Source of the DNA: Chitinophaga pinensis
Lineage (GTDB): Bacteria; Pseudomonadota; Gammaproteobacteria; Burkholderiales; Burkholderiaceae_C
Assembly: GCA_943326015.2 (NCBI GenBank)
Contig: CALPRQ020000007.1
Location: forward strand, 1-64,000
Direction of reading: 5' to 3'
Length of the DNA: 64,000 nt
In this document: piece after piece, positions 28,425 to 36,725 of the stretch
How the letters are laid out: each line of letters starts with the position of its first letter
How positions within the stretch are numbered: the first letter of the stretch is position 1
Position numbers and translations under genes: made by a program
The notes under the pieces: model-generated
What the model saw: the letters and a program-made list of their open reading frames with translations, nothing else
Databases searched by the model: none
Told to the model about the DNA's origin: nothing

Positions 28425-29210
28425 TCAAGGGGTGGGTGGTCGGACGGATGTGCTCAAGGCATAGTAGCCACGCCCGATCAATTCCCGCCAGGCAGACTCC
28501 GTCCTGGCCCAGGCCTGGGCACTGGGAAGCAGGCTCATGACGCTGAACTCCCGTTCCTGCCCGACCTGGAAATCAACCGGGAAGGGCAGCACGTCCAGTC
28601 CAGCGCTTTCAAACAGTCTGCCTGCACGCGGCATGTGATAGGCGGAAGTCACCAGCAGCACGACAGGCTTGCGATCTGGCTTGCCCGAGTTGGGGCTTGC
28701 CAGCAGCTCTGCTACGGCTCGCGCTTCTTCGGCCGTATTGGTCACGCGACCGGTCGTGCGGATGGCGGAAGCGGGCACCCCTTGGGCCAATGCCGATTGC
28801 GTCAGGATCTCGCCTTCGGGCTTGGCATTGGATAGCCAGGGTGCCCAGCCACCGGTGAACAGCAGCAGTGGCGCCTTGCCGGCGCGGTAGAGTTCGATCC
28901 CGCCCCAGAAGCGGTCGCTGTCTGTCCACTCGCTGATCCTGGCCGGTCCAGGTGCGACCACCCGCCCTTCGCTCAGTACCACGATGGCGTCTGCCGCAGG
29001 CATCTCGGTGGCAGGTATCCGGATGGCGCCGTTCTCAAGCCAGCGCTGCAGTTGCTCGCTCAAAACGGGGGTGCTGCCGATCCAGACCAGCAGCAGCGCT
29101 GCCATCAGTGGCCAGCGGTGCTTGAGCAGCAAAGCCATGACCAGCAGCAGCAGCAGGATGCCGGTGGGGAGCAGCAGTACCGGCAGGATCTTGTGGAGAT
29201 AAATGCCCAT
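28425..29210 (-). CDS. YdcF/ElyC family membrane protein (DUF218)
   Basis: A 261-residue protein with two N-terminal hydrophobic segments (about 7-28 and 32-49) and a DUF218 domain: ADAIVVLSEG, DRFWGGIELYRAGKAPLLLFTGG, TNTAEEARAVAELL and VVLLVTSAYHMPRAGRLFESAGLDVLPFPVDF. E. coli ElyC and SanA, of the same family, affect envelope polymer precursors, and such genes are frequent in exopolysaccharide clusters; the biochemical activity is unknown. It sits three bases after the aminotransferase gene and is followed by the 163-base gap. Confidence 0.88.
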   Translation of the reverse strand: MGIYLHKILPVLLLPTGILLLLLVMALLLKHRWPLMAALLLVWIGSTPVLSEQLQRWLENGAIRIPATEMPAADAIVVLSEGRVVAPGPARISEWTDSDRFWGGIELYRAGKAPLLLFTGGWAPWLSNAKPEGEILTQSALAQGVPASAIRTTGRVTNTAEEARAVAELLASPNSGKPDRKPVVLLVTSAYHMPRAGRLFESAGLDVLPFPVDFQVGQEREFSVMSLLPSAQAWARTESAWRELIGRGYYALSTSVRPPTP

Positions 29211-29213
29211 GAT

Positions 29214-30461
29214 TCAGGCGAATTCCGTGTGGGCTGCCGCCTGTTCGAGTACCGCCCCGATCACTTCGCAGGTCTTGTTTATTTCCTGCTCTGTCAACGT
29301 GGGATGAACCAGGAACATCACGCTGGTTTCGCCGAGTTCTCGCGCCACCGGCAGTCGCAAGTCTGGACGCCAGCTCGTGCCGTCGAAAGCTTTCTCCCGG
29401 TAGACTTCCGAGCAGCTGCCCTGGTAGCAGGGCACCCCGGCCGCGTTGATCGTCTCGACGATGCGCTCACGGCTCCAGCCCGAAGCCAGGTTTTCCGGGC
29501 GCACATAGGCATAGAACTTGTACTGTGCATGGACGCAGCCAGCAGGGCAGATCTGGCCCGCACCCAAAGACGCGCAGCCATTGCTGCAAGCAAGCGTGGG
29601 CAAGCGCACAGGTCCTTTCGGTCCGGCAAAGGGCGCAAGCGCGGCGCTCAATGCACTGGCGTTGGCGTGTCGACGCGCGGTCCAGTCTGCCATACGGTGC
29701 AGCTGGATGCGGCCTATGGCCGCCTGCATTTCCAGCATGCGCCAGTTGGTGCCGAAGCTCTCGTGCAGCCAGCGAAAGCCCGGCGGGTGCTGGCGCTCGT
29801 ACACGGCTTCGTAGCTCTTGCCGTGGTCCTTGTAGCTCCACATCGCGCGCCACAGGGCCTCGTCGTTGGTGGTGACCATTCCGCCTTCGCCGCCAGTGCT
29901 CATGATCTTGTCTTGGCAGAAGCTCCAGGCACCCACATGGCCGATGCTGCCCACGCCGCGCCCCTTGTAGCGGGCGCCATGTGCCTGGGCGCAGTCCTCG
30001 ATCACCTTCAGGCCGTGCTGTTCGGCCAGTGCCATGATGGGGTCCATGTCGCAAGGCCAGCCGGCCAGATGCACGCAGATCACGGCCTTGGTGCGCGGTG
30101 TCAGCACCTTGGCAATCGTGGCCGCGCTGAGGTTGCCGCTGTCGCGATCCACGTCGGCAAACACCGGCGTGGCGCCGGCCGTCACCACGCAGGAGATCGA
30201 GGCGATGAAGGTGCGGGGCGTCACCACCACCTCGTCGCCCGGGCCTACGTCTAAGCCTTTGAGCGCCAGGTCCAGCGCCAGGGTGCCGTTGCTCAAGGCC
30301 ACTGCATGGTGGGTGCCGGCCCAGGCAGCGAATTCCTTTTCGAACTCGCGGCACTCGGTGCCGGTCCAGTAGTTGACCTGGTTGGACAGCAGTACCTGCT
30401 GCACGGCGCTGGCTTCTTCAGCGGTGAAGCTGGGCCAGGGAGAAAAGGCGGTGTTCAGCAT
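29214..30461 (-). CDS. DegT/DnrJ/EryC1/StrS-type sugar aminotransferase (PglE-like)
   Basis: A 415-residue PLP enzyme that would aminate a 4-keto nucleotide sugar. Landmarks are YWTGTECREFEKEFA, HHAVALSNGTLALDLALKGL, the PLP aspartate region VIEDCAQAHGARYKGRGVG, and the Schiff-base lysine in SFCQDKIMSTGGEGGMV. Three close cysteine pairs in the middle (ACSNGCASLGAGQICPAGC, about residue 300) form an insertion I do not know from the family. I chose the ATG before LNTAFSPWPSF, with GTGGAA upstream; the frame extends 19 codons further. It follows the acetyltransferase gene and fits as the PglE step of UDP-diacetylbacillosamine synthesis. Confidence 0.9.
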   Translation of the reverse strand: MLNTAFSPWPSFTAEEASAVQQVLLSNQVNYWTGTECREFEKEFAAWAGTHHAVALSNGTLALDLALKGLDVGPGDEVVVTPRTFIASISCVVTAGATPVFADVDRDSGNLSAATIAKVLTPRTKAVICVHLAGWPCDMDPIMALAEQHGLKVIEDCAQAHGARYKGRGVGSIGHVGAWSFCQDKIMSTGGEGGMVTTNDEALWRAMWSYKDHGKSYEAVYERQHPPGFRWLHESFGTNWRMLEMQAAIGRIQLHRMADWTARRHANASALSAALAPFAGPKGPVRLPTLACSNGCASLGAGQICPAGCVHAQYKFYAYVRPENLASGWSRERIVETINAAGVPCYQGSCSEVYREKAFDGTSWRPDLRLPVARELGETSVMFLVHPTLTEQEINKTCEVIGAVLEQAAAHTEFA

Positions 30462-30511
30462 GAAAGATTCCACTCGTTGAAGATCGATCCGATATCGGAT
30501 TGCTGCCCATG

Positions 30512-31138
30512 TCAGCATCGTGCCAGCGGCATGGCGGGCGAGCCCACCACGGTCATGCCAGACGCTACGGGTTTGACTACCACTGCACCTGCACCCACCA
30601 TCGCATGATTGCCAATCATGACTCCCTGCCGCACGGCGGCGCCCACGCCGACCCAGCTGCAGACACCGACCTGGACATTGCCAGACAGATGCGCACCAGG
30701 GCTTACATGCACGCCATTGGCCAGTTGGCAGTCATGATCCACCGTGGCGCCGGTGTTGACAATGCAGGCCTTGCCCAGTACAGCGTCCACGTTGACCACG
30801 GCACCTGCCATGATGACGGTCCCAGCGCCCATGCTGGCATAGGCACTGACGACTGCGGCAGGATGGATGACTGTCGCGATATTGGCGCCAGCAGCCTGCA
30901 GGAATTGCTGCTTGTCCCAACGGGTCTTGCAGCTGCCAATAGCGACGATCACGCCATCGAACTCAGCCAGTCGGGCGAGCAGAGTGGCGGTATTGCCTTC
31001 AACCGCCCAGTGTCCGTTCCATTTGACGGTCGGCCAAGCGTCATCGAAAAAGGTCACGGATCGCCAGCTTGACAGCAAGGCCGCATCGGCTATGACCTTG
31101 CCGTGACCGCTGGCGCCCAGCAATGCCAGCTGTTTCAT
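30512..31138 (-). CDS. Sugar O/N-acetyltransferase (PglD/NeuD-like)
   Basis: A 208-residue hexapeptide-repeat acetyltransferase. The N-terminal part (LALLGASGHGKVIADAA) is the small Rossmann-like domain of the PglD/NeuD group that binds the nucleotide sugar. The left-handed helix follows: ATVIHPAAVVSAYASMGAG, CIVNTGATVDHDCQLANGVHVSPGAHLSG, with the His-Asp pair expected for catalysis. PglD acetylates the 4-amino group of the bacillosamine precursor. It overlaps the sugar transferase gene by four bases. Confidence 0.92.
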   Translation of the reverse strand: MKQLALLGASGHGKVIADAALLSSWRSVTFFDDAWPTVKWNGHWAVEGNTATLLARLAEFDGVIVAIGSCKTRWDKQQFLQAAGANIATVIHPAAVVSAYASMGAGTVIMAGAVVNVDAVLGKACIVNTGATVDHDCQLANGVHVSPGAHLSGNVQVGVCSWVGVGAAVRQGVMIGNHAMVGAGAVVVKPVASGMTVVGSPAMPLARC

Positions 31139-31728
31139 GGTTTGCTGCCCGTGAACTTGCTCATGGTCGCTTCTCCAGCCGCGCTGATGCCTTCACGAAC
31201 CAGTACCTTCCTGATAGTCAGCCAGAGGATTCTGATGTCCAGCGACAGGGATTGGTTGTTGACGTACCACAGATCGAGTCTGAATTTGTCTTCCCAGCTC
31301 AGTGCGTTGCGCCCATTGACCTGGGCCCAGCCTGTCACGCCCGGGCGAACCTCGTGGCGACGTGCCTGTTCCGGCGAATAGAGCGGCAGGTATTCCATCA
31401 GCAGGGGTCTGGGGCCGACCAGGCTCATGTCACCTTTCAGCACGTTCCAGAGTTCGGGCAGTTCGTCAAGACTGCTGGCCCGGAGGAAGCGGCCGAAGGG
31501 CGTCAGGCGCACGGCATCGGGCAGCAGTTCGCCGTCCGCGCCGCGCTCGTCGGTCATGGTGCGGAATTTGACCATCTCGAAGGGTTTGCCGTTCATGCCA
31601 GGGCGCAACTGCCGGAAGAAAACCGGACTTCCCAACTTGATTCTGATCAGGCAGATCAAGAACAATAATGGTAATCCAAGAGATAAAATTCCTGATAATG
31701 ACAATACGAGGTCAAAAAAACGCTTCAT
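31135..31728 (-). CDS. Initiating phosphoglycosyltransferase (PglC-like)
   Basis: A 197-residue monotopic sugar transferase with one re-entrant hydrophobic helix (about 6-28) and the compact catalytic core: PVFFRQLRPGMNGKPFEMVKFRTM, then SSLDELPELWNVLKGDMSLVGPRPLL and RPGVTGWAQVNGRNALSWEDKF. The Asp-Glu pair in SLDELPEL is the catalytic dyad. It moves a sugar-1-phosphate to undecaprenyl phosphate and so starts a repeat unit. The small size is that of PglC rather than the larger WcaJ/WbaP proteins. It overlaps the genes on both sides by ATGA, with a GT4 upstream as in pgl loci. Confidence 0.94.
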   Translation of the reverse strand: MKRFFDLVLSLSGILSLGLPLLFLICLIRIKLGSPVFFRQLRPGMNGKPFEMVKFRTMTDERGADGELLPDAVRLTPFGRFLRASSLDELPELWNVLKGDMSLVGPRPLLMEYLPLYSPEQARRHEVRPGVTGWAQVNGRNALSWEDKFRLDLWYVNNQSLSLDIRILWLTIRKVLVREGISAAGEATMSKFTGSKP

Positions 31729-32882
31729 GTCAGGCCCATTTCCTGCATCATTACCTGGTTGACTTTGTGCACATCGAACTTGTCCTCGGCTATCTCGCGT
31801 GAGCGACGCCCCATGCCTGCCAGTAGATCGGGCGATTCAACGAAACGCAACATGGCTTGCTGCAGGGCTTGAGCCGACCGTACCGGGACCAGGAATCCAT
31901 TATCGCCATCCGTCACGGTTTGACGGCAGCCGGGAGCGTCGGTCGTGATGATGGGGCGGCCCATGGCCATGGCCTCCAGCACGGTCCGGGGGGTGCCCTC
32001 ACGGTAGCTGGGCAGGACATAGACGTGACAGCCAGCAATTGCTGGGCGAACGTCGCTGAGACGTCCCAGAAACTCAATGTCGCCTGAGGTCACCCAGCCA
32101 TCAAGCTCAGCCTGAGAGATGGCGTCAGGATTGCCGTCAATCCAGCCGACCAGCTGACAACGGATATTCGGGTGCAGCTTGCGCAGTGCTTGGGCTGCTT
32201 CGGCGTATTCACGTACCCCCTTGTCGCCCAGCAGTCGGGCAATCAGCAGGAAGGTCAGCGGCTGATTTGCTGGCATGAGTGCCAGATTGAAGCTTTCCAC
32301 GTCGATGCCTGAGCCGTTGACCACGGTAGCCGGCACCTGGCTGGGCAACAGGCCAAGCTGGCGAAACAGCCCGAGGTCATCCGGGTTCTGGAAGAAGACC
32401 CGGGTGCAGCGGCCCAAGGCCAAGCGATACAACCCCATCAGCACCGACTTGATCGATGCGCGCAGACCCCGGGCCTTGCCGGTAAAGGCATAGCCCAACC
32501 CGGTGATGAGCGCATAGCGCCTGGGGACACCGGCCAACGCGGCGGCCATGCTGCCGTAGATCACCGGCTTGGCCGTGTAAGTCAGCACGGCATCCGGACG
32601 CAGGCGCAGCATCAAGCCGCGCAGGGCCCAAAGCGAGCGAAGGTCATGAATCGGGTTGGTGCCGGTGCGCTGGATCGGCGCATCATGCAGGTGGATATTC
32701 CAGCTCCGCAGGGTGTTGGTCACATCCTGTCGCGCCAGCAGGTCAGGTGCCGCGGCATGGACCTCGTGACCGGCGGCACGCAGCACCTGCAATAGCGGAC
32801 CACGAAAGGTAACAAGCGATTCGGAGAAGCTGCCGACAAGTAGGATCATCAATTTCATTCTCCATTTTTTGTTATTTTGCAA
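31725..32882 (-). CDS. GT4 glycosyltransferase (PglA-like)
   Basis: A 385-residue GT-B enzyme: N-terminal LVGSFSESLVTFRGPLLQVLRAAGHEV, mid-protein TYTAKPVIYGSMAAALAGVPRRYALITGLGYAF, and the C-terminal nucleotide-sugar half with RLLGDKGVREYAEAA and SYREGTPRTVLEAMAMGRPIITTDAPGC (EGTPR...E, the E-x7-E pattern). The N-terminal wording is that of PglA, which adds the second sugar to lipid-linked bacillosamine. An ATG eight codons in (MKLMILLVG) may be the real start. ATGA overlap with the pglC-like gene; a 71-base AT-rich gap precedes it. Confidence 0.9.
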   Translation of the reverse strand: MQNNKKWRMKLMILLVGSFSESLVTFRGPLLQVLRAAGHEVHAAAPDLLARQDVTNTLRSWNIHLHDAPIQRTGTNPIHDLRSLWALRGLMLRLRPDAVLTYTAKPVIYGSMAAALAGVPRRYALITGLGYAFTGKARGLRASIKSVLMGLYRLALGRCTRVFFQNPDDLGLFRQLGLLPSQVPATVVNGSGIDVESFNLALMPANQPLTFLLIARLLGDKGVREYAEAAQALRKLHPNIRCQLVGWIDGNPDAISQAELDGWVTSGDIEFLGRLSDVRPAIAGCHVYVLPSYREGTPRTVLEAMAMGRPIITTDAPGCRQTVTDGDNGFLVPVRSAQALQQAMLRFVESPDLLAGMGRRSREIAEDKFDVHKVNQVMMQEMGLT

Positions 32883-32953
32883 GTCTGATTTCCAGCCATT
32901 TTATGACTCGATCAACTGATGCTGGTTGACTTTTCAATGATCGGATTTTCGTT

Positions 32954-33700
32954 TTATCTGATGTTATAAGTTAATTCGAATATGTTGAACTCTGGTGACG
33001 GCAATGGTAGACCATGGAACATGCCATGCCGGGAGTAAAGTCCGTAAACCACTGATAAGTCGTACTGATAAAAATCAGCTGGTTGCGGTGCTTGCTGCAA
33101 TTCATCCAAGTGTTCTTTGTAGTTCTTGAATGTCACCGGTTGCCCGGATCGGGTCAGCAGGATGAAAGGTTCATTCGAGTCAACTCCCATCCAGCCTCGT
33201 TGTGTCAAGACTTCAGTGGTCGCGTGAGAAGCCGTGTCAGGAACGAACGTGCCTGGTATGCCGAATGGTCCCTTGGCGTGGATGGCAACATGGCGGGTCT
33301 TTAAGCCGTAATGATTCAAGGCTTTTTCGGTGAAACGAGCTCTGCTGTAGCAGCACCCGTAGCCACGCGCAATGAAATACTCAGGTTCGACTCGGAGTGA
33401 AAAATCGATTTTCGGGCAGCGATTGACCGGGAGCAATGTTCTGATTGCTTGCTGGACTGCTTTCGCGCAGTTGACGTCTGCCTCGAAGGTATCGATGTGC
33501 TGGCACTGTGGCAATGGCCCCAGCTTCGCAATTGCCTTTAAATCGGATTCAGTCAGTGTGTTGTCAACTGATCCCGCGATCAGGAGGTAAGTGCTGACTA
33601 CCACGACAGATATGAGTATTTTTCTTGTAATACTTCTTGGGGCGCTCGACACCTCTGCTGCGCACTTGCTGTCAAGAGTGGGGTTGAGGTTTTTCATCAA
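32954..33700 (-). CDS. Membrane-anchored transglutaminase-like protein
   Basis: A 248-residue protein I do not know by name. One hydrophobic anchor lies at about 28-43; the rest should be periplasmic. The segment GYGCCYSRARFTEKALNHYG, then TASHATTEVL and GWMGVDSNEPF, places a Cys (116 or 117), His 159 and Asp 174 in the order and spacing of the transglutaminase/cysteine-protease triad. Other Cys residues (66, 78, 95) may form disulfides. The gene overlaps the asparagine-synthase-like gene by four bases, so it belongs to the cluster. A peptidase or amide-forming role is inference. Confidence 0.65.
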   Translation of the reverse strand: MMKNLNPTLDSKCAAEVSSAPRSITRKILISVVVVSTYLLIAGSVDNTLTESDLKAIAKLGPLPQCQHIDTFEADVNCAKAVQQAIRTLLPVNRCPKIDFSLRVEPEYFIARGYGCCYSRARFTEKALNHYGLKTRHVAIHAKGPFGIPGTFVPDTASHATTEVLTQRGWMGVDSNEPFILLTRSGQPVTFKNYKEHLDELQQAPQPADFYQYDLSVVYGLYSRHGMFHGLPLPSPEFNIFELTYNIR

Positions 33701-35646
33701 AACACGCTGACCTGCTCATGCCAGGCTTGAAACATCAGCACATCCCACAGTCGATAGGCATGGTTGCGCTTGCCGCTCAGGTGTTCCTGCCAGGCGACAC
33801 GCACCGGGAGGTGATTCAGGTAGCCGTCGGCTTTCAGGTGGGATTCATCGAGCAATTCTTCGGCCCAGGCACGCAAGGGGCCGCGCAGCCATTGCGCCAG
33901 CGGCACGCCAAATCCCATCTTCGGTCGCTCGATCAGTTCACGTGGCACATGCCGGTAGAGCACCTGGCGCAGCAGCGCCTTGGACTGTCCCTGCTGCAGA
34001 TGGTAGGCGGTCGGCATCGACCAGGCCAGGTCCATCACGCGACTGTGCAGGAAAGGCACCCGGGTTTCCAGGCTGGTGGCCATGGCGGCGCGATCGACCT
34101 TGGCCAGGATGTCGTCCGACAGGTAGCCGGCAAAGTCCAGCGCCTGCATGCTGAGGATGTCGGGCACGCCGTGCAGGGCATCGGCCGTTTCGTCGAACAC
34201 GGTGCGTGGTTCCTGTGCCCCCAGTACCAGCGCGGCGGGATCTGGCCAGTGACAAAGCAGCCGGCGGTGCAGTTCGGCCACATCGGTGGCGGTCAGCACG
34301 CCAGCGGCCTTGTGCAGCTTGTCGCCCAGTTGCGAAAGCGGTGCACCACCTGGCAGCCATTGCCCCAGCGCGGTCCAACGTACGGGCGGCACCGTTGTCA
34401 GCGTGGCTGCCATCAGCCTGCGCAAGGGCAGCGGCAGAGGGGACAGCCTGTGCCAGAGTCTGTCGGTCAGCGCGTAGCGGTTGTAGCCGGCAAACAGTTC
34501 GTCGCCGGCGTCGCCGCTCAGGGCCACGGTGACATGACGACGCGCCGCGCGCGACACCAGCAAGGTGGGGATCTGTGACGAGTCGGCAAACGGTTCGCAC
34601 CAGATAGTGGGCAGTTCGGGGATGACTTCGCGTGCTTCCCTGTCGCTGATCCGCCAGTTGCTGTGATCGGTGCCCAGGTGCCGCGCCACGGCCTCGGCGT
34701 GTGGTGACTCATCAAAGCCCGCGGCCTCGAAGCCTATGGTGAAGGTGCGCACGGGCCGCTGGCTCTGAGCCTGCAGCAAGGCCACGACCAGGGAAGAGTC
34801 CACGCCGCCGGACAGGAAGGCGCCGAGCGGCACATCGCTCAGCTGCTGGGCCTTGACGGCTGTCATCAAGGCCGATTCGGTCGCGTTCACTGCCTCGGAA
34901 AAATCGCCCAGAAAAGGATTAGCCAGCGCGTGCCGCACGCGTTCGGTGACCGACCAGTAGCTTGTCAGCACCGGCTCGGTTCGTTCGTGTGTGACAGTCA
35001 GGATCTGGCCCGGGCGCAGCTTGTTGATGCCCTGGTAAATCGACAGCGGCGCCGGCAGGTTCTTGTAGCGGAACAGGGCCGTGAGCGCATTGCGGTCGAT
35101 GCGGCGCTCGCAGGACGGGTGGGCGACCAGGGCCTTGAGTTCGGAGCCGAACAGCAAGGTGCGGGCGGCTCCCTGTCCCTGCCAGCCCCAGTACAGCGGC
35201 TTCTCACCGGCGCGGTCGCGCGCCAGCTGCAGCGTCCTGGTCTGCCGGTCCCACAGCGCCAAGGCCCACATGCCTTCGGCGGCCTTCAGCGTGGCTTCCA
35301 GGCCCCAGGCCGACATGGCGGCCAGTAGGGTTTCGGTGTCGGAGTGGCCGCGCCAGACTGGCGCGCGCCGTTCGCTCTCCAGCCGCTTACGCAGATCCTG
35401 GTGGTTGTAGACCTCGCCATTGAAGGCGATGACGTAGCGCCCGCAGGCCGAGTGCATGGGCTGGGCGCCGGCCGCACTCAGGTCCTGGATGGCCAGGCGT
35501 GCATGCACCAGGGCGATGCCTGCTGCCTCATCGAACCATACGCCCTGGTCATCGGGGCCACGGTGATGCAGGCGTCGGGTCATGGCCTGCAATACCTCGG
35601 GTCCAGTGATTCCGCTGAGTGAAAGCGCTCCCGCCAGGCCACACAT
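33697..35646 (-). CDS. Asparagine synthase-like glutamine amidotransferase
   Basis: A 649-residue AsnB-type enzyme. Cys 2 of MCGLAGALS is the class II glutaminase nucleophile, with LHHRGPDDQGVW and IAFNGEVYNHQDLR in the same domain. The synthetase half has the pyrophosphate loop GAFLSGGVDSSLVVALL and SGDAGDELFAGYNRY. In exopolysaccharide and exosortase loci such enzymes probably amidate a uronic acid, here plausibly the GalNAcA made by the wbpO/wbpP pair at the head of the cluster. Length is normal. It shares one base with the glycosyltransferase upstream and overlaps the transglutaminase-like gene. Confidence 0.93.
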   Translation of the reverse strand: MCGLAGALSLSGITGPEVLQAMTRRLHHRGPDDQGVWFDEAAGIALVHARLAIQDLSAAGAQPMHSACGRYVIAFNGEVYNHQDLRKRLESERRAPVWRGHSDTETLLAAMSAWGLEATLKAAEGMWALALWDRQTRTLQLARDRAGEKPLYWGWQGQGAARTLLFGSELKALVAHPSCERRIDRNALTALFRYKNLPAPLSIYQGINKLRPGQILTVTHERTEPVLTSYWSVTERVRHALANPFLGDFSEAVNATESALMTAVKAQQLSDVPLGAFLSGGVDSSLVVALLQAQSQRPVRTFTIGFEAAGFDESPHAEAVARHLGTDHSNWRISDREAREVIPELPTIWCEPFADSSQIPTLLVSRAARRHVTVALSGDAGDELFAGYNRYALTDRLWHRLSPLPLPLRRLMAATLTTVPPVRWTALGQWLPGGAPLSQLGDKLHKAAGVLTATDVAELHRRLLCHWPDPAALVLGAQEPRTVFDETADALHGVPDILSMQALDFAGYLSDDILAKVDRAAMATSLETRVPFLHSRVMDLAWSMPTAYHLQQGQSKALLRQVLYRHVPRELIERPKMGFGVPLAQWLRGPLRAWAEELLDESHLKADGYLNHLPVRVAWQEHLSGKRNHAYRLWDVLMFQAWHEQVSVF

Positions 35647-36725
35647 CAGTTTGTCTCCTTGTACAGGCGTTCCAGTTGATCCAGCATGGCGTCCTGGGTG
35701 TAATGGGTCGTGAAGCGCAGGCGCGCCTCCATGCCCATTTGTCTGCGCAGCGCTTCGTCGCTGGCCAAGCGCTGCAATGCCTTGGCCAACGCGGCCTCGT
35801 CACCGCGCGGCACGACGAAGCCGGTCTCCGGCGTGACCACCTGGGGCATGCCGCCGACGGCGGTGACCACCGCTGGCAGGCCCGCGCGCATGGCCTCGAG
35901 CAAGGCCAAAGGCAAACCTTCCTCTTCGGAGGAGAGCACGAAGGCATCGGCTTCGCCCATCCAGGCCGCGGCTTCGGTGCGCTTGCCGGCGAAGTGAATG
36001 CGCGCCCGGCTGTCCAGGCTGGCGGCCAGTGCCGCGCAGCCCGGGCGCTCGCTCGCGTCCTGGCCTACCAGGACGAGGTGCCAGTCGTTCATGCATTTGG
36101 TCTGGCTGGCGCGATCAAAGGCGCGCAGCAGCAGGGGGTGGTTCTTCTGCGGCCGGAAGTTGGCGACGCAAAGCAGAATCCTGGCGTCGGCGGGGATGCC
36201 GAGCGCCGTACGCATGGCAATCGGAGCGCTGGCGGGCGTGCTGGCGGCGATGCCGTTGTCCACGACCAGGCTGGCGCGCGGCAGGCTATCCGCGACGCCC
36301 TGGGAGCAGCTGACCGCAGCGTCGTCTAGCCACCAACTCGCCCGGTGCAGCAGACGCGTCAAGGGGTGCAGCAGGGGATAGGTGATGTGCTCGGTATAGA
36401 CCAGGTGATAGCCCAGCAAGGGCTTGAACAGGCGCGCCAGCATGCCGGTCACCGGCAGGTGGGCATGGACCGTATCCGGTCGGAAAGACCGCAGGTCTTG
36501 CCAAGCTAGGCGCCATGCCGAGCGCCACCAGGGGCCGCCACCGCTGCCCCAGCAGACGGCTGCTATGCCTTCGGCGCTCAAGGCTGTACTCAACTCGCCC
36601 TTGTGCGGCAGCAGGTAGGCGACGCGAACGGCATGACCACGATCGCGCATGGCGGTCGCAAGCTGAAGCACATGTTGTTCTGCGCCACCCAGCCCCAGGC
36701 CTTTGATCAACAGCAACAATCTCAT
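35646..36725 (-). CDS. GT4 glycosyltransferase
   Basis: A 359-residue GT-B enzyme with LLLIKGLGLGGAEQHVLQLATAM at the N-terminus (the GGAE acceptor-side loop), HAHLPVTGMLARLF, and the donor domain with CVANFRPQKNHPLLLRAF, VLSSEEEGLPLALLEAMRAGLPAVVTAVGG. The sugar is not predictable. It overlaps the acyltransferase gene by four bases upstream and shares one base with the amidotransferase downstream. Confidence 0.92.
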   Translation of the reverse strand: MRLLLLIKGLGLGGAEQHVLQLATAMRDRGHAVRVAYLLPHKGELSTALSAEGIAAVCWGSGGGPWWRSAWRLAWQDLRSFRPDTVHAHLPVTGMLARLFKPLLGYHLVYTEHITYPLLHPLTRLLHRASWWLDDAAVSCSQGVADSLPRASLVVDNGIAASTPASAPIAMRTALGIPADARILLCVANFRPQKNHPLLLRAFDRASQTKCMNDWHLVLVGQDASERPGCAALAASLDSRARIHFAGKRTEAAAWMGEADAFVLSSEEEGLPLALLEAMRAGLPAVVTAVGGMPQVVTPETGFVVPRGDEAALAKALQRLASDEALRRQMGMEARLRFTTHYTQDAMLDQLERLYKETN

